Source: Flammeovirgaceae bacterium UBA2786 (GTDB taxonomy: Bacteria; Bacteroidota; Bacteroidia; Cytophagales; Cyclobacteriaceae). From it: 34,624 nt of DNA. The position numbers and the translations under genes were made by a program. The notes under the pieces are model-generated. The model was not told where the DNA came from and ran no database searches. It worked only from the letters and a program-made list of their open reading frames with translations. This document shows, in pieces, positions 1-7,970 of this stretch; positions within the stretch are counted from its first letter, which is position 1; each line of letters begins with the position of its first letter. Where the stretch lies: positions 1 to 34,624 of the forward strand of contig DEIA01000020.1 of assembly GCA_002352225.1 (NCBI GenBank), read 5' to 3'.

Positions 1-210
1 CGCGTTACACAGATGACTTTACAGATAACAGGAAAAACACCCATCACGTTAACATCGGGAACAGTTGAATTATCTAAGTACGGACTTCGTGCTGGCGATA
101 GCTTCTCTATTTTCAATGTGCAAGTGGTGCGTTCAACCTGGGATCCTAACGACAATGACCAAAAACCAGTGAATGCCAAGTTAGAGGGTGTTTACGTGAT
201 GGGTAGGTAA
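1..210 (+). CDS. gldM: GldM/PorM C-terminal fragment (partial)
   Basis: Only the last 69 codons are present; the frame is open from base 1 and ends in TAA at 208-210. GldM (PorM) is the inner-membrane-anchored periplasmic shaft of the gliding motor and type IX secretion system, where it couples the GldL motor to the outer-membrane GldK/GldN ring. The visible piece is beta-rich, with a GLRAGD turn and a stretch near the end that fits the last D4 Ig-like domain. The identification rests mainly on position: it lies 18 nt before a recognisable gldN, and gldK-gldL-gldM-gldN is the standard order. Alone, the fragment would be hard to assign. Confidence 0.8.
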   Translation, partial: RVTQMTLQITGKTPITLTSGTVELSKYGLRAGDSFSIFNVQVVRSTWDPNDNDQKPVNAKLEGVYVMGR

Positions 211-228
211 TAATAACTGACTGAAGAA

Positions 229-1125
229 ATGAAACTTGTTAAAATAGCAATTCTGTCTTTTGGCTTGGCAGGTGCGGCTTATGCGCAACCGGATACTATT
301 TATAATCCGAATTCAACTGAGAAAATTCCTTATTACGAGCAGTTATATCGCTTCAGAGTTTGGAGAACAGTTGACTTAGGGGAGAAGCAAAATGCCGGAT
401 TTAAGTCTGCGCAATCTGACCTAACCAACTTTTTGATAAAGGGTATTCAGAGTGGTGCCATTGTGGCGTATGATGATTCATTGAAAAACATAAGACCGGC
501 TGAAGAAATTCTGGTAAGCAATCAGGCTGTTGCAGAAATTGCTTATGATCCCAACAAGTCTTATTTCTCAAATGAAGCAGTTTCTTATAGAGGGAAGAAT
601 TACCAGTCTACCCGCAACGATAACAAAGGGAATTTACCAACGGATAATCAATGGTGGGAACTCTCAGCTTCTCAGACAGAGTATTTTACCAAGGATAATA
701 TTGTGGCGATACAAATCATAGAAGACGTAATTTTTGACAGAAGACGTTCTCGTTTGTACTATGATATAATGTCAATTGGGTTGTTAGCGCAACGTTCGGG
801 CGAAACTACCATTAACCCGATTGCATTTATTAACTATAAAGACTTTTATAACCTGGTTGAGAAAACAGCACACAGTAAGGACTACAAAGAACGGGATAAA
901 GTCTTGTGGAGAAACCGTTATAATCCTGCTGAGAACAGAACCTTTACAGATGCTTTTAAATTAAGATTATTCAGAGGTGTGATTGACAAGGTAGAGAATC
1001 CAGATGACCGTTCCATTCAGCAGATTTATGAACGTAATGGCAGAAGCTATGGAGAGTCTGTATTTGCGCGCTGGGAAGAGGAGATGAAACTGATGGAGAA
1101 GGAGCACAATCTTTGGGAGTATTAA
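229..1125 (+). CDS. gldN: Gliding motility / type IX secretion protein GldN (PorN)
   Basis: The 298-residue protein has a signal peptide (residues 1-19, cleavage after AYA, mature start Q). GldN forms the periplasmic ring with lipoprotein GldK at the outer membrane and is needed for secretion and gliding. Family features are LTNFLIKGIQSGAIVAYDDS (61-80 region), the central VIFDRRRSRLYYDIMSIGLLA (167-187), the INYKDFYNL segment and the C-terminal LMEKEHNLWEY ending. Unusually, residues about 108-146 carry an insertion with AVSYRGKNYQS and a PTDNQWWEL ending. This looks like a small CBM5/12-type (chitin-binding-like) fold and is not in the GldN sequences I remember (see findings). The gene follows gldM by 18 nt and ends at a strong terminator, so it is the last gene of the gld operon. 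No clear Shine-Dalgarno precedes the ATG. Confidence 0.93.
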   Translation: MKLVKIAILSFGLAGAAYAQPDTIYNPNSTEKIPYYEQLYRFRVWRTVDLGEKQNAGFKSAQSDLTNFLIKGIQSGAIVAYDDSLKNIRPAEEILVSNQAVAEIAYDPNKSYFSNEAVSYRGKNYQSTRNDNKGNLPTDNQWWELSASQTEYFTKDNIVAIQIIEDVIFDRRRSRLYYDIMSIGLLAQRSGETTINPIAFINYKDFYNLVEKTAHSKDYKERDKVLWRNRYNPAENRTFTDAFKLRLFRGVIDKVENPDDRSIQQIYERNGRSYGESVFARWEEEMKLMEKEHNLWEY

Positions 1126-1148
1126 AATTCGAAAAAAAATTCAATATC

Positions 1149-1176
1149 AGGGCCCGTAAGGGCCCTTTCTTTTTTT
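1149..1176 (+). terminator. Intrinsic terminator of the gldMN operon
   Basis: The perfect 7-bp stem AGGGCCC / GGGCCCT (1149-1155 and 1160-1166) has a GTAA loop and is followed by a T-rich tract (TTTCTTTTTTT). It lies 23 nt after the gldN stop. The T tract ends about 14 nt before the next start codon at 1191. Confidence 0.93.
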
Positions 1177-1190
1177 AACAAATTCATACC

Positions 1191-1661
1191 ATGATCAGAA
1201 AAGGAAAGCGTGAAGATTTGCCCCGGGTTTTTGAGTTAGTAATGGAGTTAGCTCACTTTGAACGTGCTCCACATGAGGTAACGAATTCTGTTAAGCAAAT
1301 GGAGCGTGATGGTTTTGGTCAGAATCCATTGTTTGGTTTTTTTGTAGCTGAAGATGAGACAGGCATTCACGGAATATCCTTGTATTACTATCGGTATTCC
1401 ACCTGGAAAGGAAAGAGGTTGTACCTGGAGGATATTATTGTTACTGAAAATAAGCGTGGTCTTGGCTTGGGGAAAGCGTTGTTTGATGCTACCATGAAAC
1501 AAGCATTGCTTGACAATTGCACAGGAATGATGTGGCAGGTTTTAGAATGGAATAAACCAGCTATTGCGTTTTATAAATCGTATGGATCGCGTCTGGATAC
1601 AGAGTGGGTAAATTGTCATCTTGAGGCAAACCAGATCAGGCAATTGCTGGAAACACGCTAA
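1191..1661 (+). CDS. GNAT family N-acetyltransferase (diamine acetyltransferase-like)
   Basis: A 156-residue single-domain acetyl-CoA-dependent acetyltransferase. Motif A is visible as KRGLGLGKAL (88-97), the pyrophosphate-binding loop for acetyl-CoA. It is followed by WQVLEWNKPAIAFYKSYG (115-132), whose Tyr128 is in the place of the usual general acid. The beginning (IRKGKREDLPRVFELVMELA) and the WNKPAIAFY block most resemble spermidine/diamine acetyltransferases of the SSAT type, but the substrate cannot be read from sequence. The ATG lies about 14 nt past the gldN terminator, leaving little room for a separate promoter. The stop codon overlaps that of the convergent DUF4286 gene. Confidence 0.88.
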   Translation: MIRKGKREDLPRVFELVMELAHFERAPHEVTNSVKQMERDGFGQNPLFGFFVAEDETGIHGISLYYYRYSTWKGKRLYLEDIIVTENKRGLGLGKALFDATMKQALLDNCTGMMWQVLEWNKPAIAFYKSYGSRLDTEWVNCHLEANQIRQLLETR

Positions 1662-1960
1662 AGTTCTTCCAGTAATGTATTGAAGGCTACATGCTGATCT
1701 TTAAACCGCGTCCGGTGCGCCTCTACTAGCTTAGGAGCAAACTCGTTCAGGTATTGTAAAATGTGTTCAATAGAAGGAGCAAAACATTGAATACTGTACG
1801 ACATACTGGTTTCATCGTCATGCGTTAATACTTTGTAGATTTTGTATTCCGAAAACAGCCCTGTATTCATGATTCCCGGAATGTAATTTTCGTGAATCCA
1901 CAATAGCCACTCTTGCTCAATTTGCTTATCTATTCCAAAGGTTACATTATACAAAAGCAT
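1658..1960 (-). CDS. DUF4286 family protein
   Basis: A 100-residue small cytoplasmic protein matching the DUF4286 pattern: an N-terminal LLYNVTFGID strand, then WLLWIHENYIPGIMNTGLF, a central YSIQCF strand and a long C-terminal helix (APKLVEAHRTRFKDQHVAF). The fold is probably a ferredoxin-like, antibiotic-monooxygenase-type dimer. This family is common in Bacteroidota and has no assigned function. It lies 11 nt after the dehydrogenase gene on the same strand, so the two are probably co-transcribed. Its TAG stop at 1658-1660 is embedded in the TAA of the convergent GNAT gene, with no terminator between them. Confidence 0.85.
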   Translation of the reverse strand: MLLYNVTFGIDKQIEQEWLLWIHENYIPGIMNTGLFSEYKIYKVLTHDDETSMSYSIQCFAPSIEHILQYLNEFAPKLVEAHRTRFKDQHVAFNTLLEEL

Positions 1961-1971
1961 ACATTAAATAA

Positions 1972-3189
1972 TTACGTTGGTTGATTTACATAATCCTGCA
2001 GGTAGGAAAATTCTTCGGTCAGTTTCCCGTTATCTGTAATTGTTCCCCGTTTAATAATTCCTTCGGGGTCATCAAACAACAACGGTTTCAAAATGCGATC
2101 TATTAAATCTCGGCCAAACTCATCAGAAGCACTCCGGGGCAATTCACACGGAAGATTATCGACTGCCATTACAGTAACAAATTTCTCGTCACTAAATGCT
2201 GGAAAATCAGAGTTGGTTTTTGCGTTGTAATCGTACAAAGGGTTTGGAATAGAACTGGCTTTAATGGTACTGGGAACAGAACCATTAATATCGCACGTGA
2301 TATCTGCTATTATTTTTATTTTGAAATTGGGAGCAAGCATATTTTCACGTGTAAAAAGTACCGGAGCTTTCGGGTTCCAAAATGCGCCTGCCATAAGTAT
2401 ATCGGTAACAGGCAAAAACTTATCAAAGGTAGATTGATAGTACTCGGGGTTCCGGTGAAATTCGTCTCGGTTAAAATGCCCACCTTCTTTTCTTTCGTGA
2501 TACTCAGCACTACTAAGTTGAGAATAGACGGGTTCGGAATACGTTTTAGTCAAAAAATCGGTTGGGCTAACTTTACGGATACCGGCTGTGTCTAAGGTTT
2601 CCATAGCGCCTTTACCCACACGCCCAGCTCCGGTTAATATGATTTTTATGGGAGGTAATTTAACTTTTCGCAATTCAAGTTTCAGATCATTGATGTCGAA
2701 ACAATCGTAGGCTCTTCGTAATTCATATTGTTTAAACCGTTTTCCATACGCCCACAACCCGTTGTAAGCGCCTACAATTCCGGCAAAGCGCCCAAAGGCT
2801 ACTAGCCTGTTTCCCTGAGTGTCTTTTAGTGCTTCGTAATCTATTAGCCTGATGTTTTTCTGAAGGATAGCTTGCAGAAGTTTTCGGTTGTACGGCTGCT
2901 TCTTGATGGTATGAGAGAAAAAGAGATACGTTTTATTGGGTACCAGCATTTCAACAGGTACTTCCTTAATACCCATCAGAATATCGCAATCATCAACCCC
3001 GGGCTGTGTTGTAATGTGATGCGTTTCATATTCAGAATCGTTGAAGCAGCGAACCTCGCTTTGTTGGCAAATGACCTTTGCGTGTGGAAACCGCTGTTCT
3101 ATTTCTTCAGCTTGAGCAGGGGTAAATGGAACTCGTTTGTCAGGAGGGTTTTTGCCTTCACGAATTAATCCGATTTTTATTAATGACAT
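1972..3189 (-). CDS. Alanine dehydrogenase / saccharopine dehydrogenase-like NAD(P)-dependent oxidoreductase
   Basis: A 405-residue protein with the two-domain layout of the AlaDH/PNT and lysine-forming saccharopine dehydrogenase families. The N-terminal domain contains KIGLIREGKNPPDKRVPFTP (5-24) and a SHTIKKQ stretch (92-98), where saccharopine dehydrogenases keep catalytic His/Lys residues. The Rossmann loop is GAGRVGKGA (187-195). The C-terminal half contains ADITCDINGSVPST. It could take part in lysine or another amino acid's metabolism, but the substrate is not determined; Bacteroidota often carry it outside any lysine operon. The frame extends upstream to a TTG at 3195, but ATG at 3189 gives the normal family start. 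DUF4286 follows 11 nt downstream. Confidence 0.87.
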   Translation of the reverse strand: MSLIKIGLIREGKNPPDKRVPFTPAQAEEIEQRFPHAKVICQQSEVRCFNDSEYETHHITTQPGVDDCDILMGIKEVPVEMLVPNKTYLFFSHTIKKQPYNRKLLQAILQKNIRLIDYEALKDTQGNRLVAFGRFAGIVGAYNGLWAYGKRFKQYELRRAYDCFDINDLKLELRKVKLPPIKIILTGAGRVGKGAMETLDTAGIRKVSPTDFLTKTYSEPVYSQLSSAEYHERKEGGHFNRDEFHRNPEYYQSTFDKFLPVTDILMAGAFWNPKAPVLFTRENMLAPNFKIKIIADITCDINGSVPSTIKASSIPNPLYDYNAKTNSDFPAFSDEKFVTVMAVDNLPCELPRSASDEFGRDLIDRILKPLLFDDPEGIIKRGTITDNGKLTEEFSYLQDYVNQPT

Positions 3190-3242
3190 AAGCAACTATT
3201 CAATTACCCGAAGGTAACCAGCTTTTAGTATTCTTAAGCAAT

Positions 3243-3263
3243 ACCCTTTATGTTTTAAAGGGT
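3243..3263 (-). terminator. Weak hairpin at the 3' end of the AIM24-like gene
   Basis: ACCCTTTA (3243-3250) pairs with TAAAGGGT (3256-3263), an 8-bp stem with a 5-nt loop that begins at the stop codon of the AIM24-like gene. The minus-strand sequence after the stem (ATTGCTTAAG) has no good U tract, so termination here is uncertain. Confidence 0.4.
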
Positions 3264-4033
3264 TATTCCAGGAAGTTACCTAGCAGAGATCCTCCTTCTT
3301 TCCTTGAGTTTCTGCCGTAAGGCGAGAGTGCCTGTACAAGTTTGCGAATTGGCATCGACTGTAGCCACACTTTACCAGAGCCTCGCAGGGTAGCAAGAAA
3401 AATTCCTTCACCACCAAAGATCATTGACTTTAGGCTTCCGGTGGTTTCTACATCAAAATCGATTTGCGATTCGAACGCCACCACACATCCTGTATCTACG
3501 CGAAGAGTTTCATTGTTTAGCGTTCGCTCAATTACCGTTCCACCAGCATGCACAAATGCTCTTCCATCGCCCTGTAGTTTTTGTAAGATAAAACCTTCGC
3601 CACCCACAAGACCGGCACCTATTTTACGATTAAAAACAATTGAAAGCTTTGTGCCGAATGCCGCACAAAGAAATCCATCTTTCTGAACAACCAATTCGTT
3701 ATTGCGACTGGTTGCTAAATCAATTGGAATAATGGTGCCCGGGTAAGGTGCTGAAAACCCAACCTTAGCTTTACGCGAACCACGATTGGTGAAATGGGTC
3801 ATAAACAACGACTCGCCTGTTAATACCCGGCTACCGGCTGACAATAATTTATCGAAAATACTTTGATTAGGATTTGAGCCATCGCCCATTTTGGTATCAA
3901 ATTGAATACCTTCTTCCATAAACAACATAGCACCAGCTTCGGCAATTACAGTTTCCTGGGGATCGAGCTCTACCTCAACAATCTGAATGCTCTCTCCTTT
4001 AATTTGGTAGTCGATTACGTGCGAAGTTGCCAT
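3263..4033 (-). CDS. AIM24 / TIGR00266 family protein
   Basis: A 256-residue protein of the AIM24 (TIGR00266) family, a single-domain, glycine-rich double beta-helix fold. Typical landmarks are VELDPQETVIAEAGAMLFM near residues 20-38, the LTGESLFMTHFTNRG block, LVGGEGFILQKLQGDGRAFVH, and GGEGIFLATLRGSGKVWLQS followed by LPXRK-like MPIRKLVQAL. The yeast relative sits in mitochondria, but the bacterial role is unknown. It is not membrane-spanning and has no signal peptide. It starts 2 nt after the stop of the upstream carboxypeptidase gene, so the pair forms a tight operon. Family assignment is secure; function is not. Confidence 0.9.
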   Translation of the reverse strand: MATSHVIDYQIKGESIQIVEVELDPQETVIAEAGAMLFMEEGIQFDTKMGDGSNPNQSIFDKLLSAGSRVLTGESLFMTHFTNRGSRKAKVGFSAPYPGTIIPIDLATSRNNELVVQKDGFLCAAFGTKLSIVFNRKIGAGLVGGEGFILQKLQGDGRAFVHAGGTVIERTLNNETLRVDTGCVVAFESQIDFDVETTGSLKSMIFGGEGIFLATLRGSGKVWLQSMPIRKLVQALSPYGRNSRKEGGSLLGNFLE

Positions 4034-4035
4034 GG

Positions 4036-5661
4036 TTATTTGTTTTTAATGGTGTACTTAAATACGGGATATTCTACCGGTTTGTTTTCACCTTTATTGG
4101 TTTCGATGTATTCATCCAAAAAATTCCAGGTTAATAATCCATCATCCGATTGAGGTTCGAGTAAGTAGAAAATGAGATTGGCCAGTGGTTGATTCATTTC
4201 TACAACAAAATCACCCTTTGAAAACCTTTTGGTCGCTGAAACAAACTGGCCATCGGCCTGGGCCATAGCATGTCCTTGAAAAACCTGTTTTGCCTTTTCA
4301 AATTTTTTGATTTGAAAAACCTCGCCCTGAAAAGTGGCTGATTTTGATAACGGATCAACCTTTATTCCATGCATGCGAAGATTATCGGCAATTTTTGAAA
4401 AGCGTGCGGGAATAATATAGCCGCTGGGCACGGTAGCTTCAAGCGTTGGCTCGAAGCGTGCATGGTAGGTAACATCGTTGTATTGAGAAATTTTTCCGCT
4501 GCGTACATTTTCTATTGTGCCATCTGTTTTTTGTTTTTGAATATAATCGTATGTAAGAAAGCTGTTTAATTTTTTTAATGGAGCCATTTTAAAGCGAACT
4601 CCTTTCTTTAAAGAACCGCCCCCATTTTGCATTTGAGCCACTGTTTCTGCATCGGCTCTTTTCGTAATTTCCATTATTTGGGAAGTATGGGTATTGGTGT
4701 ATTCAAGAATTTCAGAAACAAACCGATAGGTTGAGTGTATGCGCTGATAAAACCTTTCATGGGCAAAGGCTTCACTAAGAATGGATAGCCGGTTGCGCAA
4801 TCCAAATTGATTGACAAGGTAGCGCGGGTGATGGTTGTAGGTATAAAAATTTTTGGGAGGCCAACCTTCCCGTAAATAATAATCTCCGAAAGGGCCAAAG
4901 TTCAGATCGTACTTTGATTTTACAACTGAGGTAATTTCCGGAAGCATTTTATTATTTACAAACTCATAGGTAGCCGGGTGGCCGCTGCTTTGATATCCGG
5001 GAGCCCAGGTTAGGGAATACCCATGCCAGGTTCCATTAGTAGTATGAAGATCTACGAATACGTGCGGATCCCACGGTAGCAACACATTGGCAAACAAAGA
5101 TTGCGTTTCAATAGCTTCCATTTTCATTCCATCGCGATTCAAGTCCAGCCCCTGACTGTTTTCGCGTAAACCAACTTCAAGCGGGCTGTCTTCTTGCGAG
5201 GGGCGCCTGCCTTTTTCCATTTTGTCGTTACTGTCAGTGTTGTAGATAGGGGCGAATAAAATTATCTGATTATCGAGCAGGTGCTTCTTGTCGCCCAACA
5301 ATATTTCACGCATCAGCAGCATCAATACTTCTTTCCCCTCTACTTCTCCGGCATGAATATTACCCTGAATATAGACTACCAACTTGCCAGATGTTTTGAC
5401 TTCAGCGGCTGTCTTAATTTTATCTTTTGACAGAACGACCACAGGGATTTCTTTGCCTTCTTTGCTGGTTCCCATCGAAAACAAAAAAGCATTTTCTGAT
5501 TTGCTTTGAATAGCTTTGACAAAATCCATTACATCGGCATGTGTTGAAGTTTTTATGTAATTGGTTTTTTCGGGCGTAGTAATCAGATCTTCCGGCCAGC
5601 TTTGCTGCGCAAATACGGATAGAAAGGAGAATAGTAATATTACGGTGGAAAGAATTCGCAT
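4036..5661 (-). CDS. Secreted M14 family zinc carboxypeptidase
   Basis: A 541-residue exported protein (signal peptide about 1-19, ending VFAQ). The M14 zinc site is visible: HAGE at 103-106 (the HxxE ligand pair), NRD at 175-177 and the third ligand in DLHTTNG (His206). SEAFAHERF (Glu297 region) is a candidate for the catalytic glutamate. The first ~330 residues form the peptidase; the remaining ~200 are beta-rich and resemble the C-terminal part of related Bacteroidota M14 proteins. It probably trims peptides in the periplasm or at the cell surface. There is no type IX sorting domain at the C-terminus (it ends VFKYTIKNK). It is the first gene of a two-gene unit with the AIM24-like gene. Confidence 0.9.
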   Translation of the reverse strand: MRILSTVILLFSFLSVFAQQSWPEDLITTPEKTNYIKTSTHADVMDFVKAIQSKSENAFLFSMGTSKEGKEIPVVVLSKDKIKTAAEVKTSGKLVVYIQGNIHAGEVEGKEVLMLLMREILLGDKKHLLDNQIILFAPIYNTDSNDKMEKGRRPSQEDSPLEVGLRENSQGLDLNRDGMKMEAIETQSLFANVLLPWDPHVFVDLHTTNGTWHGYSLTWAPGYQSSGHPATYEFVNNKMLPEITSVVKSKYDLNFGPFGDYYLREGWPPKNFYTYNHHPRYLVNQFGLRNRLSILSEAFAHERFYQRIHSTYRFVSEILEYTNTHTSQIMEITKRADAETVAQMQNGGGSLKKGVRFKMAPLKKLNSFLTYDYIQKQKTDGTIENVRSGKISQYNDVTYHARFEPTLEATVPSGYIIPARFSKIADNLRMHGIKVDPLSKSATFQGEVFQIKKFEKAKQVFQGHAMAQADGQFVSATKRFSKGDFVVEMNQPLANLIFYLLEPQSDDGLLTWNFLDEYIETNKGENKPVEYPVFKYTIKNK

Positions 5662-5720
5662 GGCTAATTGAAGATAGGATACAATAAGAATACAAATTTG
5701 AATAGAGGAGTTATCAGGAG

Positions 5721-5942
5721 TTAACTCTTTTTTTTCTTCACCTTTTTCAAGTCATCGTAATCGGTTCGTTCAGCAAGCTTCTTGTCGTCTACGTTTTCGT
5801 TTAAGAACTCGTTTAGTTTCTCGATATCCATATTGGTTTTTAGCCCTCCAAACTGGTCGATAGAAACTTCAAAGCCGGATAATTCCTTATGAACACGCGG
5901 CTTACCTTGTTTCTTGCTGGGCTTGTCGGTTTTCTTTGCCAT
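5721..5942 (-). CDS. Small basic hypothetical protein, coupled to gltX
   Basis: A 73-residue highly charged protein. Lysine-rich tails at both ends (AKKTDKPSKKQGKPR and DLKKVKKKKS) flank a conserved-looking middle, ELSGFEVSIDQFGGLKTNMDIEKLNEFLNENVDD. It has no signal or membrane segment. Its ATG shares the A of the gltX stop codon (TAATG at 5940-5944 on the minus strand), so translation is very probably coupled to gltX. I recognise it only as a small hypothetical protein of Cytophagales type. The basic ends suggest nucleic-acid or ribosome contact, but that is a guess. Confidence 0.75.
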   Translation of the reverse strand: MAKKTDKPSKKQGKPRVHKELSGFEVSIDQFGGLKTNMDIEKLNEFLNENVDDKKLAERTDYDDLKKVKKKKS

Positions 5943-7468
5943 TATACTTTTTTTAATGTGGATAATGCCCGATCGATTCTGGAGACTACTTCTTCTGACC
6001 CCATAATTTCCATAGAGAGCATCAGGTCTGGTCCTGAGCCAGCACCGGTAATGGAAACCCGCAGTGCCTGTAAAATTTTTCCCGTACTAATGCCCAACGA
6101 TGTAGTTACGTCTTCTAAAGTAGTTTTGGCCATTTCAGCGGTTAGTTCTTTAATAGAAGAAAGAGTTTGTTTGTAAGCGGTGAGTACACGGATAGCATCA
6201 TCGTTCCATTTTTTGCTTGTTACGTGCTGATCGTACTCCGTTGGAGCCTCAAAGAAGAATCGTGCCTGTGTGGCGAAGTCGTGAGTAAAGGTTACGCGTT
6301 CTTTTAAGACACCGCAAATTTTTGCGGCCTTCTCCGCAGAACAGGTAATTCCCTGAGGCAGGGATGTTAGCAAAAATGCAGCAAGATCAGTATTGGATTT
6401 TGCTTTTATATATTGCTGATTGAACCATTGTGCTTTGAGAATATCAAAACGTGCTCCTGCTTTTCCAATGCGTTCAACAGTAAACGCATCGATCAATTCA
6501 GAAAGAGAAAATATTTCCTTTTCGGTACCCGGGTTCCAACCTAAAAATGCCAGAAAATTGATAAGAGCATCTGGCAAATAGCCAGACTCACAAAACCCTT
6601 TTGATAATTCATTGGTTGTTGGGTCAACCCAGTTAAGCGGAAATAAAGGGAATCCTGCCTTATCTGCATCGCGTTTGCTGAGCTTACCGTTGCCATCAGG
6701 TTTTAGAAGCAAAGGCAAGTGAGCAAATTGGGGCATCTGTTTCTCCCATCCTAAAAAGCGATATAAGAGCACATGTAAGGGCGCTGAGGGCAACCATTCC
6801 TCTCCCCTAATTACATGTGTAATCCGCATCAGGTAATCGTCCACTACATTGGCGAGGTGATAGGTGGGCATCCCATCCGACTTCATTAGCACCTTGTCGT
6901 CAATCTGTGAGGAGTGAACATTCACTTCACCCCGTATCAAATCTGAGAGAGATATTTCCTCTGATTCAGGAACCTTTAAACGGATTACATAAGGATAGCC
7001 TGCTTTAAGCTTTTGTTGTACTTCACTTTCCGATAAGGTTAGTGAGTTATCCATCATCATACGGGTAGTGGCACTGTATTGCTGATGGGAAGATCCGGTT
7101 GCTTTCAGGCGATTACGCATGGCCTCTAGTTCCTCTTCTGTATCGAAAGCATAGTAGGCATTGCCTTCGTCAATTAATTTTTGTGCATACTGTTTGTAGA
7201 GGAGCTTACGTTCCGATTGCCGATACGGAGCGTGTGGGCCGCCTTGCCCTACACCTTCGTCAATTTTAATGCCCACCCACGCCAACGATTTTATGATGTA
7301 CGCTTCGGCACCGGGTACAAATCGGGTTTGGTCGGTGTCTTCAATGCGAAGAATCATCGTGCCGTTGGTTTTTTTTGCCAACAGGTAGTTATAAAGGGCA
7401 GTGCGCACTCCGCCAATGTGAAGGGCGCCTGTTGGGCTGGGGGCAAAACGTACTCGAACGGGCTGCAT
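5942..7468 (-). CDS. gltX: Glutamate--tRNA ligase
   Basis: A 508-residue class I aminoacyl-tRNA synthetase that charges tRNA-Glu. The N-terminus RVRFAPSPTGALHIGGVRTA carries the HIGH-type motif as HIGG (17-20). The KMSKS-type loop is KLSKR, within DGNGKLSKRDADKAGFPLF. The Rossmann core, connective and anticodon-binding helical domains are all present, and the length is normal for the family. The ending ISTGKILQALRVSITGAGSG is the typical C-terminal GluRS signature. The last base of its stop codon is the first base of the next gene's ATG. Confidence 0.98.
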   Translation of the reverse strand: MQPVRVRFAPSPTGALHIGGVRTALYNYLLAKKTNGTMILRIEDTDQTRFVPGAEAYIIKSLAWVGIKIDEGVGQGGPHAPYRQSERKLLYKQYAQKLIDEGNAYYAFDTEEELEAMRNRLKATGSSHQQYSATTRMMMDNSLTLSESEVQQKLKAGYPYVIRLKVPESEEISLSDLIRGEVNVHSSQIDDKVLMKSDGMPTYHLANVVDDYLMRITHVIRGEEWLPSAPLHVLLYRFLGWEKQMPQFAHLPLLLKPDGNGKLSKRDADKAGFPLFPLNWVDPTTNELSKGFCESGYLPDALINFLAFLGWNPGTEKEIFSLSELIDAFTVERIGKAGARFDILKAQWFNQQYIKAKSNTDLAAFLLTSLPQGITCSAEKAAKICGVLKERVTFTHDFATQARFFFEAPTEYDQHVTSKKWNDDAIRVLTAYKQTLSSIKELTAEMAKTTLEDVTTSLGISTGKILQALRVSITGAGSGPDLMLSMEIMGSEEVVSRIDRALSTLKKV

Positions 7469-7535
7469 GTAAATTAATATAGGGAGTTAAAGTTAACCAG
7501 ATTGCAACACAAAGAAATGCTGCGTAAAAGCAAGA

Positions 7536-7916
7536 TTACTTTACGGCAATGCAAGAAATTTCAACGTTTACATCTTTAGGTAATCTGCTTACTTCTACCG
7601 TTTCGCGGGCCGGAGGATTTTGAGTAAACTTTTTAGCATAGGTTTCATTTACGGCCGGAAACTGCCCCATATCTTTTAAAAAAATAGAGCACTTTACCAC
7701 ATGCGAAAAATCCATACCGGCAGCCCGCAGTACTTCATCTATGTTTTTTAAGACCTGATTGGTTTCTTCAACGATGTTGTCGGTCAGGATTTTTCCGCTC
7801 GATTTATCAATGGCAATCTGACCAGAAACAAACAACATAGAACCGATTTTGATGGCCTGGCTATAAGGCCCAATGGGCTCGGGAGCATGGGATGAATAAA
7901 TTACTTCTTTTGACAT
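7536..7916 (-). CDS. ridA: RidA family reactive enamine/imine deaminase
   Basis: A 126-residue RidA (YjgF/YER057c/UK114) protein. RidA trimers hydrolyse reactive 2-aminoacrylate and related enamines released by PLP enzymes. Signatures are EPIGPYSQAIKIG near the N-terminus, LFVSGQIAID, the EVLRAAG helix and the final PARETVEVSRLPKDVNVEI, which contains the substrate-carboxylate-binding arginine. The reading frame stays open to 8039, but the extra 41 residues are not RidA-like and would overlap the divergent gene, so the ATG at 7916 is chosen. It lies upstream of gltX on the same strand with a 67-nt gap and is divergent from the 3HCDH-like gene. Confidence 0.96.
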   Translation of the reverse strand: MSKEVIYSSHAPEPIGPYSQAIKIGSMLFVSGQIAIDKSSGKILTDNIVEETNQVLKNIDEVLRAAGMDFSHVVKCSIFLKDMGQFPAVNETYAKKFTQNPPARETVEVSRLPKDVNVEISCIAVK

Positions 7917-7938
7917 ACGAAAGGGTGTGTTACTTTTG
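7908..7938 (+). promoter_or_regulatory. Bacteroidota-type promoter for the 3HCDH-like gene
   Basis: A TACTTTTG box (7931-7938) matches the -7 consensus TAnnTTTG. TTG at 7910-7912, 18 nt upstream, fits the -33 element. A start would fall near 7943-7946, giving a leader of about 25 nt before the ATG at 7971. The -33 element overlaps the ridA start codon on the other strand. Confidence 0.65.
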
Positions 7939-7970
7939 ATCAAATATCGGGAATTCGATACACAAAACAC

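Noticed and set aside
3342..3686. 114-codon plus-strand open frame
   Set aside because: Antisense to the AIM24-like gene; Pro/Ser-rich low-complexity translation typical of a shadow frame.
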